Positions 8,532 to 17,603 of a stretch of 64,000 bases of DNA are shown piece after piece. A program made the translations under genes and the position numbers. The notes under the pieces were generated by a model. It worked only from the letters and a program-made list of their open reading frames with translations. It did not search any database and was not told the origin of the DNA. Numbering within the stretch: position 1 is the first letter of the stretch; every line of letters starts with the position of its first letter. The DNA is from Actinospica acidithermotolerans (GTDB lineage Bacteria > Actinomycetota > Actinomycetes > Streptomycetales > Catenulisporaceae): contig NZ_JAGSOH010000004.1 of NCBI RefSeq assembly GCF_018139625.1, positions 98,318 to 162,317 of the forward strand. The letters run 5' to 3'.

Positions 8532-10136
8532 TCATGGCCGCCTCCAGCTGCGTTCGTCGCGCGCGAGCATCTCGTCGGCCTCGGCCGGTCCCCAGGTGCC
8601 CGCCGGGTACTGCGCCGGCTTGCCGTTCTCCGCCCAGTACTTCTCGATCGGGTCGAGGATCTCCCAGCCCAGCTCGACCTCCTCGGTGCGCGGGAACAGC
8701 GGCGCGTCGCCGAGCAGCACGTCCAGGATGAGCCGCTCGTAGGCCTCAGGGGAGGACTCGGTGAACGCCTCGCCGTACTGGAAGTCCATCGACACGTCGC
8801 GCACCTCCATCGAGGTGCCCGGCACCTTGGAGCCGAAGCGCACGGTGATGCCCTCGTCCGGCTGCACCCGGATGACCAGGGCGTTCTGCCCGAGCTCCTC
8901 GGTCATCGTGTCGGTGAACGGCAGGTGCGGGGCGCGCTGGAAGACCACCGCGATCTCGGTGACGCGGCGGCCGAGCCGCTTGCCGGTGCGCAGGTAGAAC
9001 GGCACGCCGGCCCAGCGCCGGGTGTCGATCTCCAGCTTGATGGCCGCGTAGGTGTCGGTGATGGAGTCCGGCGCGATGCCGTCCTCCTCCAGGAAGCCGA
9101 GCACCTTCTCGCCGCCCTGCCAGCCGCCGGTGTACTGGCCGCGCACGGTGTGCTGGCCGAGGTCCTCCGGCAGCTGCACCGCCGAGAGCACCTTGACCTT
9201 CTCCGCGAACACCGCGTCCGCCTCGAAAGACCCCGGCTCCTCCATGGCGGTCAGCGCGAGCAGCTGCAGCAGGTGGTTCTGGATCACGTCGCGGGCCGCG
9301 CCGATGCCGTCGTAGTACCCCGCGCGGCCGCCGATGCCGATGTCCTCGGCCATGGTGATCTGCACGTGGTCGACGTAGTTGCGGTTCCAGATCGGCTCGA
9401 ACATCGTGTTGGCGAAACGCAGCGCCAGGATGTTCTGCACCGTCTCCTTGCCCAGGTAGTGGTCGATCCGGAAGACCGACTTGGGCGCGAAGACTTCGGC
9501 GACGACCCGGTTCAGCTCCCTGGCGCTGGCCAGGTCGTGCCCGAAGGGCTTCTCGATGATGACCCGGCGCCAGGATTCCGGGCCGCCGTCGGACAGCCCG
9601 GACTCCTTGAGCTGCTGGACCACGTTCGGGAAGAACTTCGGCGGCACCGAGAGGTAGAACGCGTGGTTGCCGTTCGTCCCACGCAGCCGGTCCAGCTCGT
9701 CGATGGTCTCCTTGAGCTGCGCGAACGCGGCCGGGTCGCCGAACTCGCCGGGCACGAAGCGGAAGCCCTGGGCCAGCTGGTTCCAGACCTCCTCGCGAAA
9801 GGGCGTGCGCGAGTGCTCCTTGACGGCCTCGTACACGACCTGCGAGAAGTCCTGGTCCGCCCAGTCCCGCCGGGCGAAGCCGACCAGGGCGAAGCCCGGG
9901 GGCAGCAGCCCCCGGTTCGCCAGGTCGTAGATCGCCGGCATCAGCTTCTTGCGGCTCAGGTCGCCGGTGACGCCGAAGATCACCAGGCCGCAGGGTCCGG
10001 CGATCCGCGGCAGCCGCCGGTCCTGCGGGTCGCGCAGCGGGTTCGCCAGCGTGGTGCCCGCGTGCTCGACCTCGTCGAGGTGCCGGTGCGTGATCGACGG
10101 CCCGAAGACGTCGCCGTCTCTGCCGACAGGGCTCAC
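8532..10136 (-). CDS. zwf: glucose-6-phosphate 1-dehydrogenase
   Basis: 534-residue NADP-linked enzyme committing glucose 6-phosphate to the pentose-phosphate pathway. Motifs: [24 protein letters not shown] (nucleotide-binding GxTGDLxxKK), [11 protein letters not shown], the active-site [13 protein letters not shown], and [27 protein letters not shown] 10136 is preferred because it overlaps the tal stop (GTGA) and the residues upstream are the antisense-like translation of tal. OpcA, encoded next, is its assembly factor. Confidence 0.95.
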   Translation of the reverse strand: MSPVGRDGDVFGPSITHRHLDEVEHAGTTLANPLRDPQDRRLPRIAGPCGLVIFGVTGDLSRKKLMPAIYDLANRGLLPPGFALVGFARRDWADQDFSQVVYEAVKEHSRTPFREEVWNQLAQGFRFVPGEFGDPAAFAQLKETIDELDRLRGTNGNHAFYLSVPPKFFPNVVQQLKESGLSDGGPESWRRVIIEKPFGHDLASARELNRVVAEVFAPKSVFRIDHYLGKETVQNILALRFANTMFEPIWNRNYVDHVQITMAEDIGIGGRAGYYDGIGAARDVIQNHLLQLLALTAMEEPGSFEADAVFAEKVKVLSAVQLPEDLGQHTVRGQYTGGWQGGEKVLGFLEEDGIAPDSITDTYAAIKLEIDTRRWAGVPFYLRTGKRLGRRVTEIAVVFQRAPHLPFTDTMTEELGQNALVIRVQPDEGITVRFGSKVPGTSMEVRDVSMDFQYGEAFTESSPEAYERLILDVLLGDAPLFPRTEEVELGWEILDPIEKYWAENGKPAQYPAGTWGPAEADEMLARDERSWRRP

Positions 10137-11248
10137 GCCTCGCCTCCGAGCTTGGTGAGCTCCGCCTCGGTCGCGTCCAGCAGTTCCTTCCAGGACGCCT
10201 CGAACTTCTCGACGCCCTCGTCCTCGAGCAGCTGGACGACCTCGTCGTAGGAGATGCCCAGCTTCTCGATGTCCTCGATGACCTTCCTGGCCTCGGCGTA
10301 GGTGCCGCGCACCGCGTCGCCGTTCGGGGCGCCGTGGTCGGCCTCGGCGTTCAGGGTGGCCTCGGGCATCGTGTTCACGACGCCGGCGACGATCAGGTCG
10401 TCCACGTACAGGGTGTCCTTGTACGCCGGGTCCTTCACGCCGGTCGAGGCCCACAGCGGACGCTGCGCGGTGGCGCCGGCCGCCTTCAGCGGCGCCCAGC
10501 GCTCACTCGAGAAGACCTCCTCGAAGGCCTCGAAGGCGAGCCGGGCGTTGGCCACGGCGGCCTTGCCGAGCAGCGCGTTCGCCGCGTCGCCGCCGATGGC
10601 CTTGAGGCGCTTGTCGATCTCGGTGTCGACGCGGGAGACGAAGAACGAGGCGACCGACTGGATCTTGCTGAGGTCGTGCCCGTTCGCCTTCGCCTGCTCG
10701 ATGCCGGCGATGAACGCGTCCATGACCTCGCGGTAGCGCTCGAGCGAGAAGATCAGGGTCACGTTGACGCTGATGCCCTCGGCCAGCACCGCGGTGATGG
10801 CCGGCAGGCCCGCGCGGGTCGCCGGGATCTTGATCAGGATGTTCTCCCGGTCGACCAGCCACCACAGCTGCTTGGCCTCGGCGATCGTGGCCTCGGTCTC
10901 GTGCGCGAGCCGCGGGTCCACCTCGATCGAGACGCGGCCGTCCACGCCGTGCGTCGCGTCGTAGACCGGGCGCAGCACGTCGGCGCCGTCGCGCACGTCG
11001 CGGGTGGTGATCATCCGGACCGCCTCGTCCACCGTCACCCGGCGCACGGCCAGGTCGCGGACCTGCTCGTCGTAGGTGGCGGAGCCGGAGATGGCCTTCT
11101 GGAAGATGGTCGGGTTGGTGGTCACGCCGGTGACGTGCTTGTCCCGGACGAGCTCGGCCAGGTTCCCGCTGCGGATCCGGTCGCGGGACAGGTCGTCGAG
11201 CCAGATGGAGACGCCGTCCTCGGACAGCTTCTTGAGGTTCTCGTACAT
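10133..11248 (-). CDS. tal: transaldolase
   Basis: 371-residue long-form (actinobacterial-type) transaldolase transferring dihydroxyacetone units between sugar phosphates. ATG 11248 ([25 protein letters not shown]) is preceded by AGGGGAGAGAAGG, a strong ribosome site. [25 protein letters not shown], the Schiff-base lysine segment [12 protein letters not shown], and [16 protein letters not shown] are all present. The tkt stop lies 26 nt upstream; zwf starts inside the tal stop. Confidence 0.95.
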   Translation of the reverse strand: MYENLKKLSEDGVSIWLDDLSRDRIRSGNLAELVRDKHVTGVTTNPTIFQKAISGSATYDEQVRDLAVRRVTVDEAVRMITTRDVRDGADVLRPVYDATHGVDGRVSIEVDPRLAHETEATIAEAKQLWWLVDRENILIKIPATRAGLPAITAVLAEGISVNVTLIFSLERYREVMDAFIAGIEQAKANGHDLSKIQSVASFFVSRVDTEIDKRLKAIGGDAANALLGKAAVANARLAFEAFEEVFSSERWAPLKAAGATAQRPLWASTGVKDPAYKDTLYVDDLIVAGVVNTMPEATLNAEADHGAPNGDAVRGTYAEARKVIEDIEKLGISYDEVVQLLEDEGVEKFEASWKELLDATEAELTKLGGEA

Positions 11249-11274
11249 GGTGTGCCTTCTCTCCCCTAGATTCC

Positions 11275-13401
11275 TCAGACCTCGACCGCGGCCAGCGAAT
11301 CCCGCGCGGCGGCCTCGACGGCCTCGGCGGTGATCCCGAACTCGGTGTACAGCTTCTTGTAATCGGCGGAAGCGCCCCAGTGTTCCAGCGAGACGATCCG
11401 GCCGGCGTCGCCGGTGAAGCGGTACCACGGCTGGGCGATACCGGCCTCGACGGCCACCCGCGCCTTGACCGCGGCGGGCAGGACCGACTCCCGGTACCCC
11501 GCGTCCTGCGCATCGAACCACTCGGTGCACGGCATCGACACGACCCGGGTCGGCACGCCGGAGGCCTCGAGCCGCTCGCGCGCCTCGACGGCGAGCGCGA
11601 CCTCGGAGCCGGTGCCGATGAGGATCACCTTCGGCGCGCCGCCGGTGGCCTCGGCCAGCACGTAGCCGCCGCGCTTGACGCCCTCCTCGACGCTCACCGC
11701 CGTGCCCAGCGCGTCGCGGTCGAAGGTCGGCACGTTCTGCCGGGTCAGGGCGAGGCCGACCGGGCCGTGCTGCTCCAGCGTCGCCTTCCAGGCCGCCACG
11801 GTCTCGTTGGCGTCGGCCGGGCGCACGAAGTGGAACTCGGGGATCGCCCGCAGCGCCGCGAAGTGCTCGACCGGCTGGTGCGTCGGGCCGTCCTCGCCGA
11901 GGCCGATCGAGTCGTGCGTCCACACGTAGGTGACCGGCGCCTGCATCATCGCGGCGAGCCGGACCGCCGGGCGCATGTAGTCGGAGAACTGCAGGAAGGT
12001 GCCGCCGAACACGCGGGTGTTGCCGTGCAGGGCGATGCCGTTGAGGATCGAGCCCATCGCGTGCTCGCGGATGCCGAAGTGCAGGATCCGGCCGTACGGG
12101 GAGGAGCCGCCGAACTCGCCGCCCTCCTCGGAGTAGGGCAGGAAGGACAGCCCGCCCTTGATCGTGGTGTTGTTCGAGCCGGCCAGGTCCGCGCTGCCGC
12201 CCCAGAACTCGGGCAGCTGCTCGGCGATCGCCTGGATCGCGGCCTCGGAGGCCTTGCGGGTGGCCACGTCCTTGCCCGCCGGGAAGACCGGCAGCTTCTC
12301 GTCCCAGCCGGCCGGCAGCTCGCGCGCGGCGATCCGGTCGAAGTCCGCGGCGCGCTGCGGGTTGGCCGCGCGCCAGGCCTCGTAGCCCTTGTCCCACTCG
12401 GCGCGGGCCGCGGCGCCGCGCGCGACGACCTTGCGGGCGTGGGAGAGGACCTCGTCGGCGACCTCGAAGGTCTTCTCCGGGTCGAAGCCGAGGATGGTCT
12501 TGGTGGCCGCGACCTCCTCGGCGCCGAGCGCCGAGCCGTGCGCCTTCTCGGTGTTCTGCAGGTTCGGCGCCGGCCAGCCGATGATGGTGCGCAGCCGGAT
12601 GATCGAGGGGCGGCCGGTCTCGGCCTCGGCGGCGAGGATCGCCCGGTGCAGCGCCTCGACGTCCTCGTGGTAGCCCTCGACGTCGGTCTCGGACCTGGTC
12701 CACTCGACGGACTGGGTGTGCCAGCCGTACGCCTCGTAGCGCTTGAGCACGTCCTCGGTGAACGCGACCTTCGTGTCGCCCTCGATCGAGATGTGGTTGT
12801 CGTCGTAGATCACGACGAGGTTGCCCAGCTTCTGGGTGCCCGCGATCGAGGAGGCCTCGGAGGTCACGCCTTCCTCGAGGTCGCCGTCGGAGGCGATGGC
12901 GTAGATCGTGTGGTCGAACGGCGAGGCGCCCTCGGGCGCCTCGGGGTCGAACAGCCCGCGCTCGTAGCGCGCCGCCATCGCCATGCCGACCGCGTTGGCC
13001 AGGCCCTGGCCGAGCGGTCCCGTGGTGGTCTCGACCCCGACGGTGTGGCCGTGCTCCGGGTGACCCGGCGTCAGCGAGCCCCACGTGCGGAACGCCTGCA
13101 GGTCGGACAGCTCGAGGCCGTAGCCGGAGAGGTAGAGCTGGATGTAGAGCGTCAGGCTGGAGTGCCCGGGGGAGAGCACGAAGCGGTCCCGGCCGACCCA
13201 CTGCGCGTCGGCCGGGTCGTGGCGCAGGTGCTTCTGGAAGAGGAGCGTCGCGACCGGGGCCAGCGACATGGCGGTGCCTGGGTGGCCGTTGCCGACCTTC
13301 TGCACCGCGTCCGCGGCGAGCACGCGGACGGTGTCGACCGTCCTACGGTCCAGATCGGTCCACGAGAACGGGGAGTTCGAAACAGCGGGCAGCTCGCTCA
13401 A
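11275..13401 (-). CDS. tkt: transketolase
   Basis: 708-residue thiamine-diphosphate enzyme of the non-oxidative pentose-phosphate pathway. Motifs: [30 protein letters not shown], the ThDP/Mg motif [18 protein letters not shown], the pyrimidine-domain [16 protein letters not shown], and a C-terminal Rossmann domain ([14 protein letters not shown]). No ATG is well placed; TTG 13401 ([18 protein letters not shown]) follows AAGGAAGG at good spacing and is preferred over longer in-frame extensions rich in Arg/Pro. First gene of the five-gene operon, divergent from ctaB. Confidence 0.94.
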   Translation of the reverse strand: MSELPAVSNSPFSWTDLDRRTVDTVRVLAADAVQKVGNGHPGTAMSLAPVATLLFQKHLRHDPADAQWVGRDRFVLSPGHSSLTLYIQLYLSGYGLELSDLQAFRTWGSLTPGHPEHGHTVGVETTTGPLGQGLANAVGMAMAARYERGLFDPEAPEGASPFDHTIYAIASDGDLEEGVTSEASSIAGTQKLGNLVVIYDDNHISIEGDTKVAFTEDVLKRYEAYGWHTQSVEWTRSETDVEGYHEDVEALHRAILAAEAETGRPSIIRLRTIIGWPAPNLQNTEKAHGSALGAEEVAATKTILGFDPEKTFEVADEVLSHARKVVARGAAARAEWDKGYEAWRAANPQRAADFDRIAARELPAGWDEKLPVFPAGKDVATRKASEAAIQAIAEQLPEFWGGSADLAGSNNTTIKGGLSFLPYSEEGGEFGGSSPYGRILHFGIREHAMGSILNGIALHGNTRVFGGTFLQFSDYMRPAVRLAAMMQAPVTYVWTHDSIGLGEDGPTHQPVEHFAALRAIPEFHFVRPADANETVAAWKATLEQHGPVGLALTRQNVPTFDRDALGTAVSVEEGVKRGGYVLAEATGGAPKVILIGTGSEVALAVEARERLEASGVPTRVVSMPCTEWFDAQDAGYRESVLPAAVKARVAVEAGIAQPWYRFTGDAGRIVSLEHWGASADYKKLYTEFGITAEAVEAAARDSLAAVEV

Positions 13402-13763
13402 CGCGCGCGTCCTTCCTTGGGTGCGGAGCCGTCGTCCTCGGGGTGGAGGCGACGCTGCCCACCGGGCGGCGCTCGGGTCCGGACAGGTCCGCACGGCCCG
13501 TCCGAGTGGCCAGAGCACAGCCCATTCCCCGCGCGGCGGAGGCTGTGAAATCTGTTATGTCGGCACCACCCTACCCCGCTCAGGGCCGTCAACTCATGTG
13601 CAGTCCGCCGAACGGGAGTGAGGCGTCCGAAACGGGTGCGCATGCTCCCGTCTTCGGCGTTTCACCCCACCCGGCCGCAGGCTCGCGCGGGGCACGGTCT
13701 AGAGTTTCGCTGTCTTCGGAAAACTCCGGGCGACGGGCAAACGAGATGCAGGGGTGTGCGCTG
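13402..13763. other. divergent tkt/ctaB intergenic region
   Basis: 362 nt without a convincing gene, between divergent start codons, so it should hold both promoters. On the minus strand TTGACG (13587-13592) could be a -35 box for tkt, but no well-spaced -10 is clear. On the plus strand TAGAGT (13699-13704) could be a -10 for ctaB with a ~50-nt leader. Open frames crossing it are Arg/Pro-rich shadows. Confidence 0.4.
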
Positions 13764-14732
13764 GTGACTGCGGTCGAATCCCTTCCGGCGACTCCGGTCG
13801 TGGCCGCTCCGGCGCGGGAGCAGGTCCCGGCGCGGCGCGCGTCGGCGGCCGACACCGTGCGCGCGTACGTCGCGCTCACCAAGCCGCGGATCATCGAGCT
13901 GCTGATCATCACGACGATCCCGGTGATGTTCCTGGCGAAGGGCGGCGTGCCGAACCTGTGGACGGTCGTCGCCGTCACCGTGGGCGGCTACCTCTCCGCG
14001 GGCAGCGCGAACGCGCTCAACTGCTGGGTCGACCGGGACATCGACACCGAGATGCGGCGCACCCGGCGCCGGCCGCTCGCCATGCACACCGTCACGCCGA
14101 ACGCCGCGGTGGTCTTCGGCCTGGTGCTCGGCGTGCTCTCCACGCTGTGGCTCGGCTTCGCCGTCAACTGGCTCTCCTCGATGCTGGCGCTCGCCGCGAA
14201 CGTGTTCTACGTGGTCGTCTACTCGATGATCCTCAAGCGGCGCACCTCGCAGAACATCGTCTGGGGCGGCGCCGCCGGCTGCTTCCCGACCGTGATCGGC
14301 TGGACCGCCGTCACCGACCACCTGGCCTGGCCGCCCGCCGTGCTGTTCCTGGTCGTGTTCATGTGGACGCCGCCGCACTTCTGGTCGCTCGCCATGCGCT
14401 ACCGCGAGGACTACGCCGCGGCCAACGTCCCGATGCTCCCGTGCGTCGCCCCCGAGCGGCACGTGGCCTGGCAGATGGTGCTCTACACCTGGGCCACGGT
14501 CGCCTGCTCGCTGGCCGTCTGGCCGATCGCGCACACCGGCTGGGTCTACGGAATCGGCGCGGCGGTGCTCGGCGCCGGGTTCCTGGTCGTGGCGCACCAG
14601 CTGCACTGGCAGGCCCGGAAGGGCGTGAGCGGCGTGGCCCTGAAGCCGATGCGGATGTTCCACTTCTCCAACAGCTACCTGGCGCTGCTGTTCGTCCTTC
14701 TCGCGGTGGATCCGCTGGTGCGACGATTCTGA
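13764..14732 (+). CDS. ctaB: protoheme IX farnesyltransferase (haem O synthase)
   Basis: 322-residue integral membrane prenyltransferase that adds a farnesyl group to haem B, giving haem O, the precursor of haem A for aa3 oxidase. The UbiA-family Asp-rich motif NCWVDRDIDTEMRRTRRRPL lies near residue 90, and KRRTSQNIVWGGAAGCFP and FMWTPPHFWSLAMRYREDYAAANVPMLP follow. Eight to nine hydrophobic helices are visible. GTG 13764 has AGGGGTG upstream; ATG 13746, six codons earlier, lacks a ribosome site. Placement beside tkt is conserved in actinobacteria, and ctaA lies about 9 kb further on. Confidence 0.95.
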   Translation: MTAVESLPATPVVAAPAREQVPARRASAADTVRAYVALTKPRIIELLIITTIPVMFLAKGGVPNLWTVVAVTVGGYLSAGSANALNCWVDRDIDTEMRRTRRRPLAMHTVTPNAAVVFGLVLGVLSTLWLGFAVNWLSSMLALAANVFYVVVYSMILKRRTSQNIVWGGAAGCFPTVIGWTAVTDHLAWPPAVLFLVVFMWTPPHFWSLAMRYREDYAAANVPMLPCVAPERHVAWQMVLYTWATVACSLAVWPIAHTGWVYGIGAAVLGAGFLVVAHQLHWQARKGVSGVALKPMRMFHFSNSYLALLFVLLAVDPLVRRF

Positions 14733-14787
14733 AACGATGAACGCCACGCCCACGTTATGTTGAGCGTTCGTTCAGTTCGTATCGGTA

Positions 14788-14804
14788 AAGTGCGCGAAGC
14801 ACTT
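14788..14804 (+). repeat. inverted repeat AAGTGC-N5-GCACTT upstream of manA
   Basis: Perfect 6-bp arms with a 5-nt spacer in the 145-nt gap between ctaB and manA, about 75 nt before the manA start. A TTGAGC (14760-14765) lies just upstream. It may be a regulator-binding site for manA; the regulator is unknown. Confidence 0.35.
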
Positions 14805-14877
14805 CACGGGCGCGGTGCCGTCGAGACGCCGCGCGCGACGCCGACCGAGCCGGAAACGTCCTGATGGGGGTCCACGC

Positions 14878-16086
14878 GTGGATCTGTTGGGTAACACCGT
14901 CCAGCCCTACGCCTGGGGATCGCGCACCGCGATCGCCGAGCTGCTCGGAGAGCCTTCGCCGAGCGCCGGACCGCAGGCCGAGCTGTGGATGGGCGCCCAC
15001 CCCAGCGCCCCGTCGGTGCTCACCCGGGACGGCGTGACCGGCACGCTGACCGCCGCCATCGCCGCGAATCCCTCGCTGGAACTAGGCGTGCGCGTCGCGG
15101 CGAGATTCGGCGGCCGACTGCCCTTCCTTCTCAAGGTACTGGCCGCGGAGAAGGCGCTGTCGATGCAGCTGCATCCCACGCGCGAACAGGCCGAGGCGGG
15201 CTTCGCCCGCGAGGAGCGGAGCGGGGTCCCGCGCAACGCCCGCGAGCGGGTCTACGTCGACGACTGGCCCAAGCCGGAGATCCTCTGCGCGCTCACCCCC
15301 TTCGAGGTGCTGGCCGGCCTTCGGCCCGCCGAGCAGGCGGCCGAGGCGCTCGAGGGCCTCGGTGTCCCCGAGCTGAAGGAACTCGTCGGCGCCCTGCGCG
15401 CCACCCCCACCCCCCGCGGCGTCGCCGACGCGCTGACCCACCTGCTCACCTGGCCCGCCGACAGCCGCGAGGCGCTGGCCGCCAAGGTCGTCGACGCCGC
15501 CGCCGTCGAGTCCGGCAAGGGCGGCCCCTACGCGGCGGCGTACGACGCGATCGTGCGCGTGAGCGCCGACCACCCGCGCGACATCGGCCTGGTCTGCTCG
15601 CTGCTGATGAACCACCGCGTCGTCGAGCCCGGCGAGGCCCTGTACATGGACGCGGGCGGCGTGCACGCCTACATCTCGGGCGTCGGCGTCGAGCTGATGG
15701 CCAACTCCGACAACGTCATCCGCGCCGGCCTGACGCCCAAGCACATCGACGTCCCGGAGCTGACCCGCGTGCTCGTCCCCGAGGTGGAGGTGCCGGTGAT
15801 CACGGCCGTGCAGACCGCTCCCGGCGTCGAGGTCTTCGACACACCGGCCCCCGAGTTCCGCCTCAGCCGCCTCACCCTCGCCGAAGGCGCGACGCTCACC
15901 GTCCCCGGCGACGGCGGCCCCCGCGTGCTCTTCTGCGCGGCGGGCGAGGCCTCCGTCAGCTGCGGCACCGAGCCCGACGGCCACTTCGTCCTCGCCCGCG
16001 GCCAGTCCTGCTTCCTGTCCGCCGCCGACTCCAACGTCCTGCTCACCGGCTCCGGCCGCTTCTTCCTGGCCGAGGCGGGGATCTGA
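14878..16086 (+). CDS. manA: mannose-6-phosphate isomerase, class I
   Basis: 402-residue zinc-dependent isomerase interconverting fructose 6-phosphate and mannose 6-phosphate, feeding GDP-mannose and mannosylated envelope components. GTG 14878 opens VDLLGNTVQPYAWGSRTAIAELLG, the family start. SMQLHPTREQAEAGFAREE supplies zinc ligands, DWPKPEILCALTPFEVLAGLR follows, and the C-terminal cupin has EALYMDAGGVHAYISGVGVELMANSDNVIRAGLTPKHID. Length is normal. It does not belong to the conserved core order here and starts the accessory stretch before the HSP90 set. Confidence 0.93.
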   Translation: MDLLGNTVQPYAWGSRTAIAELLGEPSPSAGPQAELWMGAHPSAPSVLTRDGVTGTLTAAIAANPSLELGVRVAARFGGRLPFLLKVLAAEKALSMQLHPTREQAEAGFAREERSGVPRNARERVYVDDWPKPEILCALTPFEVLAGLRPAEQAAEALEGLGVPELKELVGALRATPTPRGVADALTHLLTWPADSREALAAKVVDAAAVESGKGGPYAAAYDAIVRVSADHPRDIGLVCSLLMNHRVVEPGEALYMDAGGVHAYISGVGVELMANSDNVIRAGLTPKHIDVPELTRVLVPEVEVPVITAVQTAPGVEVFDTPAPEFRLSRLTLAEGATLTVPGDGGPRVLFCAAGEASVSCGTEPDGHFVLARGQSCFLSAADSNVLLTGSGRFFLAEAGI

Positions 16087-16095
16087 CGGGTCGCC

Positions 16096-16749
16096 TCAGC
16101 GGGCCCCGAGCATCCGGTCGAGGTCCTTGCGCGCGCGGCCGTGCAGGGCGTAGGAGACGACGGTCATGCTCGCGGCGAGCAGCCAGATCAGCGCCCAGAG
16201 GCCGATGTTGACGGCGGCGGGCACGGCCTGATGCAGCGTGATGAGCCGCGCGATGAACAGGATGAAGATCAGCACCGCTGCCAGCTTGTTCAGCGCGGTG
16301 GCGCGGACCAGGCCCGGTATCCGGGAGAGGCGGCGGTATCCGATGTCCGGTCGGGTGCCGACGACCGCCACCGCCCGGGCCAGCCACGTCGTCTTCCGCA
16401 TCCGCTGGCCGATGAGAACGAAGCTGACCAGAAGCAGCCAGAACACGGGGTAGAGGTTCTTGCCCGCCGCCATGCCGATGCTGGTGGCCGCGATCAGGAC
16501 GTAGTAGCCGCAGCTGACCCACGTGAATCGGACGGTGTTGCGCCAGGCCTCGTCGAGATCCGCGGCGGCGGGCGGGTTGGCCCGGATGAGGCCCTTGAGC
16601 CACGTCGGCAGGTCTTCCCGTCTCACCTTCTTCGGCAGGGCGGCGGCCTCGGCGGCCGTGGCCGCCCGGTTCGGCGCGGCCCAGGGGTCGCATACCGTGC
16701 ATGTGCCGGTCTCGGTCGCCGTCGTCGAGCCGCATCGGGTGCAGGCCAT
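16096..16749 (-). CDS. zinc-ribbon membrane protein of unknown function
   Basis: 217 residues. The N-terminus has a short zinc ribbon (MACTRCGSTTATETGTCTVC; Cys 3, 6, 17, 20). A hydrophilic linker of about 50 residues follows, then four hydrophobic segments, two in FTWVSCGYYVLIAATSIGMAAG / PVFWLLLVSFVLIGQ and two in LNKLAAVLIFILFIARLITLH / NIGLWALIWLLAASMTVVSYAL. Both ends would be cytoplasmic. AGGGGGA lies about 8 nt before ATG 16749. No family recognised. It follows the SDR gene on the same strand but a hairpin separates them. Confidence 0.75.
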   Translation of the reverse strand: MACTRCGSTTATETGTCTVCDPWAAPNRAATAAEAAALPKKVRREDLPTWLKGLIRANPPAAADLDEAWRNTVRFTWVSCGYYVLIAATSIGMAAGKNLYPVFWLLLVSFVLIGQRMRKTTWLARAVAVVGTRPDIGYRRLSRIPGLVRATALNKLAAVLIFILFIARLITLHQAVPAAVNIGLWALIWLLAASMTVVSYALHGRARKDLDRMLGAR

Positions 16750-16751
16750 CT

Positions 16752-16804
16752 GTGCTCAGTCCCCCTTGAGATCAGTTGCCTGCGATCACAGGCGGGGCTG
16801 AGCA
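16752..16804 (-). terminator. long hairpin downstream of the SDR gene
   Basis: Outer arms TGCTCAG(T)CCCC and GGGGCTGAGCA flank an inner GCCTG-N6-CAGGC stem-loop. It sits between the SDR stop and the zinc-ribbon gene start and probably ends the upstream minus-strand transcript. Confidence 0.5.
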
Positions 16805-16812
16805 TAGTGCCT

Positions 16813-17583
16813 TCAGTGCACCGAGAATCCGCCGTCCACGAACAGCATCTGGCCGGTGACGAAGCCGGCCGCGTTCGAGGCCAGGAAGAGCGCGGCGCCC
16901 TGGAAGTCGTCGGGCAGGCCGTTGCGGTTGGCCATGTGGCGTGCGGCCAGGGCGGTCACGCGCTCGGTGTCCTTGGCGGTTTCGGCCGTGAGGGGGGTCA
17001 GCACGAAACCGGGGATGATCGTGTTCACCGAGACGCCGCGCGGCGACCAGGCTTCGGCCTGCGAGCGGGTGAGGCCGGCGAGGGCGGCCTTGGCGGCGCC
17101 GTAGCCGCCGCTGTTGCCGAAGGCGGAGATCGACTGCTGCGAGCCGACGTTGATGATCCGGCCCCAGCCGCGCTCGGCCATGCGCGGGCCGAAGCGCTGG
17201 CCGAGCAGGAACGGCGCGTCCACGCAGGCGGCGAACTGGACGTCCCACAGCTCCGTCGTGAGCTCGCCGAGCGGCGGGCGGTACATGTTCGCCGCGCAGT
17301 TCACCAGGATGTCGATCTCGCCGACGAGCTCGACGGCCTCCTCCGCCGCGCGGGCCAGCGCCGCGCGGTCGGTGATGTCCGCCGTGACGGCGTGCGCCTC
17401 GCCGCCCTGGGCCGCGATCCGCCCGACAGCCTCCTTCAGCGGCCCCTCGCGCCGCGCGAGCAGCACCGTCCGCGCCCCGGCGCACGCGATCGCCTCGGCC
17501 ATCGCATAGCCGATGCCCGAACTGCCTCCCGTCACCAGCGCGGTGCGGCCGTCGAGCGAGAAGAGATCCTCGATCATGCTCAT
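16813..17583 (-). CDS. short-chain dehydrogenase/reductase
   Basis: 256-residue classical SDR with an NAD(P)-binding Rossmann fold. Motifs: TGGSSGIG at about residues 18-25, DITDRAAL, NCAANMYRPP (variant of NNAG), catalytic Ser in NVGSQQSISAFGNS, and the YGAAKAAL catalytic Tyr/Lys near 157-161. The C-terminus (SNAAGFVTGQMLFVDGGFSVH) is typical of SDR family oxidoreductases such as 3-oxoacyl-ACP reductase-like enzymes. Substrate cannot be told. ATG 17583 is 6 nt from a TAGAGT box, so it may have its own leaderless transcript although the repeat-protein gene ends only 20 nt upstream. Confidence 0.88.
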   Translation of the reverse strand: MSMIEDLFSLDGRTALVTGGSSGIGYAMAEAIACAGARTVLLARREGPLKEAVGRIAAQGGEAHAVTADITDRAALARAAEEAVELVGEIDILVNCAANMYRPPLGELTTELWDVQFAACVDAPFLLGQRFGPRMAERGWGRIINVGSQQSISAFGNSGGYGAAKAALAGLTRSQAEAWSPRGVSVNTIIPGFVLTPLTAETAKDTERVTALAARHMANRNGLPDDFQGAALFLASNAAGFVTGQMLFVDGGFSVH

Positions 17584-17589
17584 GGCCGG

Positions 17590-17595
17590 ACTCTA
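17590..17595 (-). promoter_or_regulatory. -10 box TAGAGT, 6 nt before the SDR start
   Basis: On the minus strand TAGAGT is followed by exactly 6 nt and ATG, with no ribosome-binding site. It lies in the 20-nt gap after the repeat-protein stop, suggesting an internal leaderless promoter. Confidence 0.45.
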
Positions 17596-17603
17596 GCAAT
17601 GCG

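Noticed and set aside
10133..13201. A 1022-residue minus-strand open frame covering tal and most of tkt
   Set aside because: Its first two-thirds are Arg/Gly/Ala-rich translation of tkt in the wrong frame; only the C-terminal 371 residues are transaldolase.
14755..15000. 81-residue minus-strand open frame at the manA start
   Set aside because: Antisense to the manA start, Arg/Ser-rich, no ribosome site and no motif.
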